A stretch of DNA of 64,000 nt from Symsagittifera roscoffensis (taxonomy: Eukaryota; Xenacoelomorpha; Acoela; Convolutidae). The number at the start of each line of letters is the position of its first letter. Position 1 is the stretch's first letter. The stretch is taken from assembly GCF_963678635.1 (NCBI RefSeq), contig NC_087065.1, positions 59,856,754 through 59,920,753 on the forward strand, read 5' to 3'. Positions 24,770-35,567 of the stretch are shown one piece after another. Both the position numbers and the translations under genes were made by a program. The notes below the pieces were generated by a model that worked only from the letters and a program-made list of their open reading frames with translations, made no database searches and had not been told where the DNA came from.

Positions 24770-26285
24770 GAACTTCAATTTATTGCCTAAGAACCTCGGT
24801 CAGATGAGTCATCGTCAACTACCGGTGTTCGTCCACAAAGTAAAAAAAACACCTACACTTTGGGAAATTCCGAGCTCGTTGATTGTAGTTTTAATAATTG
24901 TTAAATTAACTCAGTTTTGGTTGCGGCTGATGATGCCAAATATGATTACGATGTCGGTTTAAAATTTTGAGGGCTTCAAATCCTCTTAGTTTTTGAAAAA
25001 TTGCCAGTTTTTTTATGATCAAAGAAAATCTTGGCGAAAAATATCCAAACGTCATTTTTAAATATTATTTAAATAACAACAAAGTCAAGAAATAGTTTGT
25101 GTATTTGTTGGGGAAATATATTCTTTCTTTCTTTTTTTATCAAAATTTTCTTTCTTTCGTTATGAAAAATGAAGCATTTTAATTTTTCCTGTTTTGTAAC
25201 ACAATTTAGGAAAAATAAAGAGAAAAATCTGATTTGCAGATTTTTCACTACAAATGAAATATTTCCAAACTGTTTTTGGTTTCTTTAAGTTTTTTTCAAT
25301 TTAGCTGCCTGATCTAGAGCCGTGTATAGTGTTGCAAGGATTAAACTTAAAATGCGAGACCTCCAAACTTTTCAGTATAGCTGCATTTTGTTGCAGGGTT
25401 GCACTTTCACATTTAAATTGACTTTCACAATTTTTAGTCTTTGAGATGGTGAAGAAAGGTGGCCAAGATTTCTAGAATTCAAATTTCTTAATCTGCTAAA
25501 CTGGGAATTAGGAGATGACTTCCTCTCTCATCGTGTTTTGTCGTTTTCTTTTTAAGAGTCGATAAACGTAGTCGATTCCTGAAAAAAAAATCAGCGCGAC
25601 CAATAGAAGTCTAAGAATTAGTCTCAAATTTAATTTTCCGCGGTTTGACTTTGATTTTTTTTAAGTTAAGTTTCTTTTCTTTGTTGAAAGGAAGGCAAAC
25701 TCCTCTATCGAACAGCAAAAACGTACAGGTCACGAAAAACTTTGATCGAATTTTAGTTTCGAAAATGGAAATTAATTATCAGATTTCCCAGCGAAATAAA
25801 AATTCAACTTTTCGATCCAGTTTTCTCGAATTGGGCTACATTTATCAATATTTATCAATCATAAATTGTTCTAGAAAATCAAGGAGCTTGAAGGGCATCC
25901 AGTTTTTCCTTCGAAAATCTAAAGTTGGAGATTTTTTTCATAAAACAAGTCAGCATTTTTTCTGTTTACTTCCCTTCACTGGCTCTTTTCCAACCGTCTG
26001 ATGACTGTTTTTTCTAATTGTTATTATAGCTCTTGTTTGCTGTTGTTTCGTTGTTGCTTGTGAAGTGAAGTTTAACGGTAGGGTTCATTTACTGTAATGT
26101 AGTTTGTTAGAAATCAAACTTATTGATACATTTCAACTTGTATATAGTTCTTATCGTTTTGTTGGATTTTCTTCTGATAGGAGGGGGGTTATTTTTGTTT
26201 TGATTACCAGACTTTTTTCCGTAAACAACTTTTCTTTCATAGTTTTTAACCTGCTATACTATTGGGTCTTAACAACTACCTTCCT
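24770..26285. other. Unassigned stretch with a dispersed repeat copy
   Basis: 25,620-26,000 is another copy of the dispersed repeat seen at 15.9 and 21.4 kb, with CCGCGGTTTGACTTTGATTT, GTCACGAAAAAC, GAAATTAATTATCAGATT and GATCCAGTTTTCTCGAATTG. No gene is supported. Confidence 0.5.
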
Positions 26286-26289
26286 TCAC

Positions 26290-26357
26290 AGTTGGCATAG
26301 AGTAAATAGCGTCGCATTTTCATCCTAAGATGCGGGGTTTGAATCACGATCGGACCT
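26290..26357 (+). mobile_element. tRNA-like sequence (degenerate SINE head)
   Basis: An A-box-like GTTGGCATAGAGTAAATAGC is followed about 30 bases later by a B-box-like GGGTTTGAATC. The spacing and the paired segment between them fit a tRNA. The acceptor stem is not clean, so this is a tRNA-derived repeat rather than a working tRNA gene. Confidence 0.45.
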
Positions 26358-26580
26358 TGTTTTTTCAGTATTTATGCAATTTAAAAAAATTATTCCGGTT
26401 TAAATTAATTTTTTGGGCTTTCATTTATCTGCTAAGTTCTGCCGGCTAAGTTGCACATCACGGATATTTCTTGTGTTGTAAAATAGTACTGGTATTAGTT
26501 TTTTGTAGTTTTAGGCGGGACTTGAAACTTATTAATGTTTTCGTATTTTTTTGAAGTTTGTTTTTTATTATGGTGTCGGC

Positions 26581-27252
26581 TCAAAGTGAAATTTTTTGAA
26601 ATATTGGATCTTTGCCAAAGACATACCATTTGTCTTACAAAAAATCAAAGAATCGCCCCATCTTCAGGAAAAACTCTTGCATCTGGTTTTTCCAATTTCT
26701 AAAAAACGGTGGAGGTTCATAAATTTTTGAAATCCTTTTTTTTTCGGCAAACAGGTCGTGACCGCTTAACAAAAGAAATTTCCCGGAAAAGGTAATATCA
26801 AAAAGGATTTTTAGGCAGACATGCCAAGCAAAACATTTGAATAAGCAACGGAATAAAATCACGAAGCGGAAACGAAATTTTTTAATGTTTTTTTTTTCTA
26901 ACGTTTTTTAATGTTTATTTTAATTCTGGCGTATGCGCAAAGTGGTCGGCTTTGTTTTCGCTTAGTGAGTTTTGTTCCGTTGCTAATTCAAATGTCTTGC
27001 TTGGCATGTCTGCCTAGAATTCTTTTTGATAATTATTTTCGGGATTTTTCTCTAGTTAAGTGGCCACGACCTTTTACCGTTATTTAGAAGTTTTGAATTT
27101 TCTTAAAAAGTAACGTTTTAAATATGAGACTAAAAATTCAATTGGAAAAACCAGATGCGACAGTTTTTCCTGCAGAAGGGCGATTCCTGGAGTTTTTGTA
27201 CGAGAAATTGTATGTCTTTAGGAAAGTTTCAATATTTCAAAACTTTTCACTC
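26581..27252. repeat. Large inverted repeat, arms of nearly 300 bp
   Basis: The left arm (26,581-26,877) includes TCAAAGTGAAATTTTTTGAA, CTCTTGCATCTGGTTTTTCC, GGTCGTGACCGCTTAAC and GGCAGACATGCCAAGCAA. The right arm (26,951-27,252) carries their reverse complements in the mirrored order. Arms show moderate mismatch. The sequence of the right arm belongs to a dispersed family that recurs at 28,240-28,520 and about 45,000-45,230, so this is a head-to-head pair of copies. Confidence 0.88.
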
Positions 27253-27399
27253 TACCTATTTTAGTAGAAAAACAAATCAGGCTATTCTACCGATTTTCAA
27301 ACAAAGTCTAACAATAGAACAAAAGAATACTCTCCTGTGTGTCTGCATACTGCCTTAGTCTTTTTTGACTTTACCCTTCTCTCTAGAGCTTTGAAAAAA

Positions 27400-28720
27400 G
27401 TAAGTCTGTAGGGAATATTTTACCCATTTTTTCCGTTTTCGCGAAAACAACCCTCTCAAATCTGAGATTTTGGTTTTAATGAATTGAATGGTTATAGGAA
27501 AGTTCACCTGCATAAGCAGCTACGCCAAAAAAAAATTTCACATTTTTACACAAAGTTTTCGCCCTCTGAAAAGTCACATGTTTTGTTTTTGATCGTTTTT
27601 CAAGTTCTTTAAATTTTTTCGAAAACTAACCTTGTATATTTGACACTTTGGGTTCAATCCAGAGAACGTGTTGTGGGTGTCTCATTTGCATACGCGACTA
27701 CGCCCAAAAAATTTTATACAAAGTTTTGGCCCACGGAAAAGTTAAAAGTTTGATTTTTATACTGTTTTTTTTTTCAAGCTTCGAAATTTCTGAGAACTAC
27801 TCTCTCAAAATTTGGCCCACGGAAAAGTTAAAAGTTTGATTTTTATACTGTTTTTTTTCAAGCTTCGAAATTTCTGAGAACTACTCTCTCAAAATTTGAG
27901 TTTTGGGCCTAATCGAAGATACAGGTTGCATGAAACTCTTTGCATGAGCGGCCAAATCCAATTTTTCATAGTTAAAAGCTGTAATTCTCAAAAACCTAAA
28001 TTTTGAATTGTCAATTGTTTTGTTTTTGGCCGGTTTTTTTTTGAATTTTCTCGATAACTATCCTGCCGAAAGCTAATAACTATCTCTATAATTGGATACG
28101 CCCATTCTTTTCAAAAAAAAAATTTTGGCCTTCACAAACTTTGACCGTGTTTTGATAACTTTTTGAATTTACTCGATAATGCCGCCAATTCTTAGGTTAA
28201 GTGTTCAATCGTAAAAATCGGTTCCGGGATTATTCTCTGCTTTAGCGGCCACGACCTGTTTTTTGAAGTTAAACGTTATTTAATAGAATTTTTTTGAGTT
28301 CTCTTAAAAACTAACCTATCGAATCTGAGTTTCAATTGAAAGAGCCGGTTGCTACAATTTTTCTGCAGAAGGAAGACTCTTGTAGATGTTTTGTAGAAGA
28401 AATATTCCAATATTTCAAAAATTTTCACCTTAACCTATTTTAGTAGAGAAACAATTTTTTTTCCAAAGTTTTCACCCTTCCCCATTTTAGTAGGGAAGCA
28501 ATTAAGGTTGTGGCAAAGTCCAATTTTTGAAATACCGCATTTCGTCCTGCATCAGTGTAACGATTTTAAAAGTTTCAAACCCGTAACTCTACCTTTACTT
28601 GGGTCTCTAGTTGTCTTTTATCGAAACTACGAAAATTTTGGTTCACATAATTTTTTTCAATATATTTTTTAAACTTTTTTCGCAAGTGGTGCGAAGCTCC
28701 TCTTCGATTCTGTGTTTTTA
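27400..28720 (+). repeat. Dispersed repeat family with tandem segments
   Basis: Holds a direct duplication of about 83 bp (27,728-27,810 and 27,812-27,895; TTTGGCCCACGGAAAAGTTA). At 28,240-28,520 there is a copy of the block AATATTTCAAAAATTTTCAC, CCTATTTTAGTAGAGAAACA. The block ends near 28,677 with CGCAAGTGGTGCGAAGCTCC. The same closing words occur near 38,115, 36,447 and 45,360, where a related block again precedes them. No coding capacity is visible. Confidence 0.7.
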
Positions 28721-28729
28721 AATTTTCTT

Positions 28730-29095
28730 CTGGTTCTGATTTTTTTTTTCAAGTTCAATTCAAGTTCATATGCTAAAATGGAGGAAGTTACGCGCTTCAA
28801 TAACGAAAGTGCAAATCGCCTTTTGGTTTGTTGTTTAATTTCTACTCCGATCAAGTCTCAGCAATATCTACAAAAATACTACTACCTTCAAAATAACATC
28901 ACTCTCACAGCGTGTCCATTCTGCCATATGTCATTTCAATAGTCGACCATCTGGGCCCTAATTTGCACGAAAATTTTTATCCGACAGCTTGCTAACGAGC
29001 TGATGTATTTCAGTTAACGCTCACCGTCGTTACAGTGCTGAAGATTATCTTTGCGTATTGTTTTCATAAGAAGCGAAAGCATTCTATGTGCGTTA
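28730..29095. promoter_or_regulatory. Upstream flank of MRPL4, probable promoter region
   Basis: No TATA box at a convincing distance and no gene are visible. It is the only non-repeat sequence immediately upstream of MRPL4 and so probably holds its promoter. This is inferred from position only. Confidence 0.25.
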
Positions 29096-29097
29096 GA

Positions 29098-29157
29098 ATG
29101 AATAATTTTTCATGTGCATTCTTGTATGAATATTTTTTCATGTGCATTCTTGTAGTG
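29098..29157. repeat. Tandem duplication of a 29-bp unit upstream of MRPL4
   Basis: ATTTTTCATGTGCATTCTTG occurs twice with a 29-30 bp offset, about 100-150 bp before the MRPL4 start codon. Confidence 0.75.
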
Positions 29158-29202
29158 TCTAGAATGAAGAATTTGAGCGGCTTGGTCCTCAAAGGGGTAT
29201 AA

Positions 29203-29251
29203 TTTTTTCTTTCAGTTGTGTTATGTCGAAAATTTTTCTTTCAGTTGTGTA
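29203..29251 (+). promoter_or_regulatory. Duplicated splice-acceptor and start-codon segment
   Basis: TTTTCTTTCAGTTGTGT occurs twice, 31 bp apart, each followed within a few bases by ATGTCxAAA. Both read as good 3' splice sites (pyrimidine tract plus CAG). Use of the second puts the MRPL4 ATG six bases into the exon. Use of the first adds a nine-codon upstream ORF (29,223-29,252) whose TAA overlaps the MRPL4 ATG as TAATG. The upstream donor could be a 5' UTR exon in cis or a spliced leader in trans. Confidence 0.6.
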
Positions 29252-30244
29252 ATGTCAAAAAGTTGGATAGCGCTGCGGCGTTCTAATTTTGTACTATCAA
29301 ATAATTGCCTTCAATGTCACAGTTTAATGCGAACTTCGCCTGTTTCAAGCAGTCATCAGAATAAAAATGTTACCCCGCAGTTTCAACAATCGTCTTCGCA
29401 ATCTCAAGTTGCTACTCATTCCTTGCTACAGTCTATAATCGGAACAGGTGACCCATTAGTTGTAAAGAGATGGGAGAACTTCAGACCTAGCTTACCCCAG
29501 CCCAAAACTGCCTGGATTGACCAACTGACGAATGTTGAATGGGGTTATCCAGTCGGTTTGGTGACACTACATCCAGATGTCTGGTACACACACCCAAGAC
29601 TAGATCTTCTTAGAGAAGTGGTTGATTGGCAGGATAAGTACAAAAAAGTGGAGTGGGATTTTGTTCCAAATCGGGGAGAGTTGGTTGGTGGCGGACCTAA
29701 ACCATGGCCTCAAAAGGGTACGGGCAAAGCACGACAAAGTAGTGTCAATGCACCGCATTGGAGAGGAGGAGCTGGTCCCTTTGGACCGCGAGGTCCCCAC
29801 TCTTTTTACGTACCAATGGCACCTGAGAAGCGAGCACATGCGTTACGCATTGCGTTAACATGCAAATATTTACAAGATGACGTCAAATTTGTTACTGATT
29901 ATTCCGATGTGTTTCCTACTGGTGACGAGTTTTTGTCCGAAGTACGAGAATCTAGAGGTTGGGGCTTCATGGCACTTTTTATTGGTTTGAAAGAAGTTGA
30001 AGATTTGCCAGAACACTTTCGAAGTTGTGTTGTCGGACAAAAAGATATTCACTACTTGCCTCTGGGAATGATAAGCGTTAAAACTTTGATGAAGTTTCCT
30101 ACAATTGTAATGGATATGGCTACTTTAGATGAACTGGAAGCGAAACTTCTGTTCCAGATTCATAAATTTTCAGAAGCTTCAAAATACCCGGGAACTGAAG
30201 AAGTCATGAACTTCATGAAAAAATTGTCTTGTATTGAATCTTAA
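29252..30244 (+). CDS. MRPL4: Mitochondrial ribosomal protein uL4m (MRPL4)
   Basis: Encodes 330 residues in one uninterrupted exon. uL4m is a component of the mitochondrial large ribosomal subunit, where bacterial L4 relatives line the exit tunnel and bind 23S/16S-type rRNA. The uL4 core is clear: LHPDVW at about residues 106-111, KPWPQKGTGKARQ at 150-162, the HWRGG and GPRGPHSFY segment at 169-185, and a C-terminal half with the uL4 alternation of helix and strand (ALRIALTCKYLQDDVKFV). The first 90 or so residues are rich in Ser, Arg and Gln with few acidic residues, as expected of a mitochondrial targeting presequence plus linker. I chose the ATG at 29,252 because it follows a splice-acceptor-like tract and begins MSKSW. 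A non-ATG extension to 29,216 is open but reads through that acceptor. Length is near that of animal MRPL4. The lack of introns is notable beside the long introns of Piezo in the same window. A retrocopy is possible, but the frame is intact. Confidence 0.95.
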   Translation: MSKSWIALRRSNFVLSNNCLQCHSLMRTSPVSSSHQNKNVTPQFQQSSSQSQVATHSLLQSIIGTGDPLVVKRWENFRPSLPQPKTAWIDQLTNVEWGYPVGLVTLHPDVWYTHPRLDLLREVVDWQDKYKKVEWDFVPNRGELVGGGPKPWPQKGTGKARQSSVNAPHWRGGAGPFGPRGPHSFYVPMAPEKRAHALRIALTCKYLQDDVKFVTDYSDVFPTGDEFLSEVRESRGWGFMALFIGLKEVEDLPEHFRSCVVGQKDIHYLPLGMISVKTLMKFPTIVMDMATLDELEAKLLFQIHKFSEASKYPGTEEVMNFMKKLSCIES

Positions 30245-30590
30245 ATTACTGCAAGCTTTGTCTGCTTTTATGAATCATGTTTTTGTTTAAATATGAAATT
30301 AATTTTTTTCTTTCATTGTTGTTATCATGGACCTCAGTGCATGTGCGTAGTATGAAAGTGTTCATTCTGCTGGATCTGTGAAAAATCGTGATTCAACATG
30401 ATAATTTAATATAAACCTGAAAGGTAGGACATTATACATCTCGTTTTTCGACTTAATTGATGTCTCAGATAGATCTTCAAGGTTTTGTTCTGAGCCACAT
30501 AGTGTAGCTGATTCAAATCATGGGCTGTTCCCTTTAGGGTTAGATATGTATTGAGCCTGAAACTGCTCGATTTTATTGGGACATTTGAGG
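30245..30590 (+). other. 3' flank of MRPL4
   Basis: No canonical AATAAA is visible close to the stop codon. AATATAAA at about 30,409 is a possible polyadenylation signal variant. No other gene is seen. Confidence 0.3.
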
Positions 30591-30959
30591 CAGGGGCAAA
30601 TTTGTGGGGCGGACGCTTCTCCCTCAGGGATTCGGCCCCTGCCGGCCCAAAGAGTCCCCCCTTTGAACTGTTTTAAGTTATCCATTTTTGGCCGACGAAC
30701 CTTAAAATTTTCAAAAAGCGACTTCGGCGCCAGTATTCACTAATTTTAAGGGGTGATCGCCGGGTGATTTTTAGGCCTTTTTTGCCCGTTTTTTTTCAAA
30801 ATTTTGCCTGCGGCGCAGAAATTTTGGCTAAAACAGGCAATTTTTAGTGCTTGAGGAGAGCTCGGAAAATCAATTTGGTGGAACTAAAAAAATACGACAA
30901 AATTTCGGAAAATTTATGAAAATCCGCCCACCCTCGAGAAAATCCTAGATCCGCCCCTG
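30591..30959. mobile_element. hAT-type MITE with 8-bp target duplication, 369 bp
   Basis: Starts CAGGGGCAAATTTGTGGGG and ends CCTAGATCCGCCCCTG. The reverse complement of that end, CAGGGGCGGATCTAGG, is a typical hAT terminal sequence. Flanks are ATTTGAGG (30,583-30,590) and ATATGAGG (30,960-30,967), an 8-bp duplication with one difference, as hAT transposases make. There is no transposase, so it depends on another copy for movement. Confidence 0.85.
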
Positions 30960-30974
30960 ATATGAGGTCGTGGA

Positions 30975-31255
30975 GAAACTTGATAATAATAGTCATAATA
31001 ATCATAATAATAATAATAATCATAATTTCCATAACAATCATGATAATAATGATAATAATCATCATAATAATAATTGTAATAAATAATAATAAACATAATA
31101 ATCATATTAATAATCATAATAATCATAAAAATACTAATAATAATCATAGTAATGATAATCATAATAATAGTAATAATAATCATAATAGTAATAATCATAA
31201 TACTAATCATAATAATCATATTACTATAATGACAACAACAACAATGATAATAAAT
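30975..31255. repeat. AAT/ATC microsatellite, about 280 bp
   Basis: A long degenerate run of AATAATCATAATAATAAT-type trinucleotides. Long ORFs rich in Ile, Asn, Met or Tyr on both strands here are artefacts of the repeat. Confidence 0.95.
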
Positions 31256-31299
31256 TGTTTCCAATCTAGGAGAACCATAAATATGTCAGGGTTATTTAT

Positions 31300-32110
31300 T
31301 ACTCGGTTATAAAAATATGAATTGGGAGGACGCCATTAGGTTGCAAAAGTTTAATGTCAGGAAAAAGATAGGCTATTTTTTAAAAGTTGTCTCCTTACTT
31401 CAGCAAAAAAACAAATTTGAGTAAACGTTCTTAATCTTTTGTTTGGGTTCATGCATCCGTGTCACTAGAAGACAAATCAGTTGGATTTTTTTTTTGCAAA
31501 ACAATGTCAACTGACCGTTTGTGAGTTAAAACACGTAGATGTGGGTGGAGTATATCTTGTGCTCAATTAACTCCTCTGGCAATTAGAGCAAACTACCACC
31601 CTCCATTGTGTGGCTAGCTGCAAAAACAAATCAAATTTAGAACGCTACGACAGATTTGCTTTCACAAATTAACAAATATTTCGCTCGTTTTTATCCACCT
31701 GGGAATTCAACTTGACATTGCGCGTTTGCTAGCGGTTAGTGCTCAACTAAGATAGGAAAAACTCGATCGATTTTGATTTATTTGGTTTCCAAGCCTCCCT
31801 GAAATCCTCGCAATGACTTTTTGCCGATGGAAACAAATGGTTTATAAATATTTATTGTTAAATGTAAAATTTTGCCTCTCTGACATCGTCTTGGTTGGAT
31901 AAATCAGCCTCAGGCTCAGGCTCAATAATGGACTCATTTCTTTTGTGCTAGCTAGATGCATTAGCGAAGTGATATAGGTTCTCCTTCTTCACTTTTCCAC
32001 TTCGGTTTGTTTTGATGGAGGGTTTCCACTTTAAGGCCGACTTATTAACAACCCCCACCCTTCAACTAGGTTATATTTCATTGCTCTTCATTGACTTCTC
32101 AATATAGAGT
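31300..32110. other. Unassigned stretch
   Basis: Ordinary AT-rich sequence with no gene or repeat structure that I can support. Confidence 0.4.
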
Positions 32111-32115
32111 TTGAA

Positions 32116-32213
32116 TGAGATTGAGATTAAGTTGAGCCACTTAATCGCCTTTTTTGCTCGTCCGTGAGATTGAGATTAAGTTGAGCCACTTAATCGCCTT
32201 TTTTGCTCGTCCG
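32116..32213. repeat. Perfect tandem duplication, 49-bp unit
   Basis: TGAGATTGAGATTAAGTTGA through CTTTTTTGCTCGTCCG occurs twice back to back without visible differences. Confidence 0.92.
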
Positions 32214-32219
32214 CCGAAT

Positions 32220-34715
32220 TTGAAAACCTTCTAATTTCTGAGGTGATATCCACTTAGACTCGGGAGAGAAAAGGAAGTTTTTTCCTCTTTCCGTATTACA
32301 GGGATTTGTTTGATAAATACCTAACTGATCAGAATTAGGTGTAAATTCTTCAGATAAGCTCAGTGAATTGCTGAGTACTTCATTGGCTTGGTTGAAGGCG
32401 TGAAATATGCTTGGATACACTTGCGTTAAGTAATGAATAAAGCATTAGACACAATGGCCCGGAAACGCCGCGCTATGAAGTGGCGTTTCCTTTCCCTCGA
32501 TTGGCTAATTTTATCAGGAAAGCAGTTAAGTTTTGAGCTGCAAAACTTAGCTATATTTAAATTGTGTTTTAGCCGGAGCATTCGGATTGATTGGTGAAAA
32601 ATATGTGGAATAAAATATTGTTTATTATTTTGCTAACTTCTATTAAAAGTTTGAATAGTTTTTTTTTCGCATGCAAAATCTTATCTTTGGCCAAGCGGAA
32701 TGGTTAATGGTGTCGAATCATTTTTTGGTATAGTTCTCTATCATCTTTGCCGCCGTGCAACTTTTGGTTGAATTATTTAACAAAGAGACGGATAACAATG
32801 CGAGGCAGCTTTTTCTTTTGATTCATTTCTGAAAAAAATCTGATTGGATCGTTTTTTGTTGCGGTAGTACTGTGCTGGTACATTGGAGAACATAAACGCT
32901 TTTGTCCCTTGGCAATTTCAATTTAGTCCCTTCAAAGTATGAAGCGGGTTATGAATGCTCTGCCTTATTCGCCTGTGCAGACCCTACAACTTCTGAAGTG
33001 AGACTACCTTAACCAACTATCCGCCCGCGGAGAGCACTGGTTATTATTACTAACTTTGTTTTGAAACATTTATCTCATTCCGTTTATTATCTTCTTTACT
33101 TTTACTCCCTCTATGTTATAACACCACTGATAAAGTTATCGCAATTGTCGCTTTTTTATAGGTCCTTCAAATGAATTCGAAAATCTTAACGGACCCTAAA
33201 TGAAATTTTAGATGCTGCCATATTTTTTCTAGGCGAGCCAAGCTAATTTAAGCGTGTTGAATTTTCCTTGCTTTGGCGTTCATTACTTTTGCTTTCCCTG
33301 CAAATTAGTGTCAATCGATAGACGTAGTCTTGATACTTTTTCATTCATACTCAACCATACATACTATTCATCAAAATTGAATATTGTATATGTGGCATAT
33401 TCGGTTACAACTTCCTCATAAATAACTTATCAATATTTTCATTCCGTGGGTAAAAACTATGTGGTGCCTCGGATAATACTAGATTACTACAAAATTAGTA
33501 ATTTGCTACCAACTTCCTTGTGTTTAGACATTTATACATGTGAATGTACTTATTTTCGAACCTGATTTAGTTGAAAATTAGACTTGTTAGAGACCATCTT
33601 TGCAGTTTACCTCGAAACACGGTTGTGTCGTGTATTCGGTGTTTTAACATTGTTGAGGATAGAAATCCAACAGTTATTCGGGACGAAATTGGGATCCTTG
33701 TTTGTAGACATGTTTTGACTTACCAGAAAACAATGTTGGTAACAAATCTAGTGGTCCATAAAAAAGAATCCTCGCGGTCTAGGACGTGGTCAATAGACCT
33801 TTAAATATACATTGTCAACGATCTAAAGCGACGGTCTGACATGAAAAGGTATATCGGAAGCGAATTCTAGTTAAAGCTCTCTAGGATCAGTCAAGTCCTC
33901 AGCAGTTGTATTAAATTTGCCAGGCCGTTAACACCAACTGAACTTATGTACCTGTGCGCCTTTGAATTTGACTCAATTTGTTCAGATTTGAGAGCGGATT
34001 GGACATTATTTATGATTGGGTTTTTGCGTTTATGACAGCGCTTATTATTCCAATCTGCGGAAATTAGCTGTAGATTTAATACCCGAAGTTTTGGTGTTCT
34101 TATTTGCTACTCACTACGATGAAAATTGCCAAGCGATTAGTTACCAACGCAGTCTTCAGGATATCGTTTGGAGTGGCTTTGATAGCTAGTAAGTGAAGTA
34201 ATCAAATATTTTTAATTCTTGTTTAAGAGAATTCTTAAAAGTAACTAGGTAATATAAATATCTTCATCAAAGAGGTTGAACAATCATTTTGAAAAATTGA
34301 ACTGAAAAGGGACTTTGCGACTGGTTTCTCAAGTTGAACGGGTATTTTTACGATTTTTTGGAATTTAAGTAACTGTGGTATAGTGGCGGGAACAAATTTT
34401 GGGTTTGGTTTTTTCCCTTGAAGTTAGATACACGAAATGAAAATGTTACCGTATTTAGAATGAGTTATCATCTTAATGCACTTTCAGTCCTGATAATGAT
34501 GCCAAAAAAAGTAAAAATTCCATTTTCATACCTTTGATATGTAGCAAAATGAAAAATCACTCCCATTTAAAGCAAAAAAATGATATATCATTCCGGCTGA
34601 TTACTCTTGCTATTAGCAAGCGTTACCAAATGAAAATGACTTTTTTTGGGTTCTCTTTTAGTTTAACAGAATTACTTGGCTTAGTTTACACCTTGGTTCA
34701 TGAAATCGAAAGGCG
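32220..34715. other. Unassigned stretch
   Basis: No supported gene. A 77-codon frame at 33,571-33,804 has fairly balanced composition but no ATG start and no recognised family. A weak tRNA-like A box (TGGCCAAGCGGAATGG) near 32,691 lacks a matching B box. Confidence 0.4.
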
Positions 34716-34722
34716 TTAGTTT

Positions 34723-34787
34723 GCTCTTGTGGCGTTGAGGTAACGCTCCTGCCTACAAAAAGAAAGTTCACGATTTCGAATAAATCA
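34723..34787 (+). mobile_element. tRNA-like sequence (SINE-type)
   Basis: An A-box-like TGGCGTTGAGGTAACGC and a B-box-like CGATTTCGAAT lie at tRNA spacing, with CTCCTGCC in the anticodon arm position. The B box runs directly into the inverted repeat at 34,777. This is probably a tRNA-derived repeat, not a functional tRNA gene. Confidence 0.45.
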
Positions 34788-34859
34788 AAAGCAATAAAAA
34801 CACTAAAAAAAAACTAAAATTTTAATGAGAAAGTGTTTTTATTGCTTTTGATTTATTCG
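34777..34859. repeat. Perfect inverted repeat, 28-bp arms
   Basis: CGAATAAATCAAAAGCAATA plus AAAACACT on the left is exactly complementary to AGTGTTTT plus TATTGCTTTTGATTTATTCG on the right. The spacer is about 27 bp of A/T. Confidence 0.92.
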
Positions 34860-34869
34860 CGAGGTAACT

Positions 34870-35560
34870 AATTCAAAAAATTGTTGACTTGGGTCGAATA
34901 ATAAACAATAAGGAAGACTTTTCAAGCGCGAATCGAGCAATAAAAACACCTTCAAAAATATCTCGAAAAAAATAGTCTAATAATCACATTTCGAAATCCT
35001 TTTGCTCGCGAATACGATCAAAAAACTGTTATCAGGACTGTTTCTGAAAACTTATTTTTGTTGAAACAGTCCTCATTATGAATCAAACTAGTGAACACAA
35101 CTTAGCTGAGGTTTGTTTAGTTTTTGATCAGAGTAGTCAAAAACCAGTTTTAATTTTTAAGGCAATCCAAAACATGAGTGTCAATAACCTCTTTAATGCA
35201 GAAAGTTTTATGAGAAAATTTATCCACAATAGAGCTGAAAGTTTTTGCGTTTGATTTGAACGTTGTCTAGTACCGCCACCGGCTGAACTCCAAAAACAAA
35301 AGACAAAAATTTGCGGGCCACTTTGATTACACCGAAGACTTTAGTCAAGGTGTTATGGTATCGTGTAACGGGTTTTTTTTTTAATGTTGTCTGTTGTCAA
35401 GTGTCGACAAATAACGTCCACAGTTATCAATTATCATGTGGGCTGGACTATATCGCGCTATGTCACGTGATTGTGTATGTTTGTTTCTTTATTTGTTCAT
35501 CTTTATTTATTTAATTATCTGTTCTTCTATTTATTTAATTATGTTTAGTTTGCTTATATT
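34870..35560. other. Unassigned stretch
   Basis: AT-rich sequence with a TTTATTTATTTAATTAT-type low-complexity run near 35,490-35,540. No gene is supported. Confidence 0.4.
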
Positions 35561-35567
35561 AAACAGT

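Noticed and set aside
30844-31312. Ile/Met- and Asn-rich ORFs on both strands
   Set aside because: They are direct translations of the AAT/ATC microsatellite.
32690-32760. Possible tRNA gene near TGGCCAAGCGGAATGG
   Set aside because: No B box at the right distance and no acceptor stem pairing.
33571-33804. 77-codon + strand ORF
   Set aside because: No ATG, no splice evidence, no recognised motif; length is compatible with chance.
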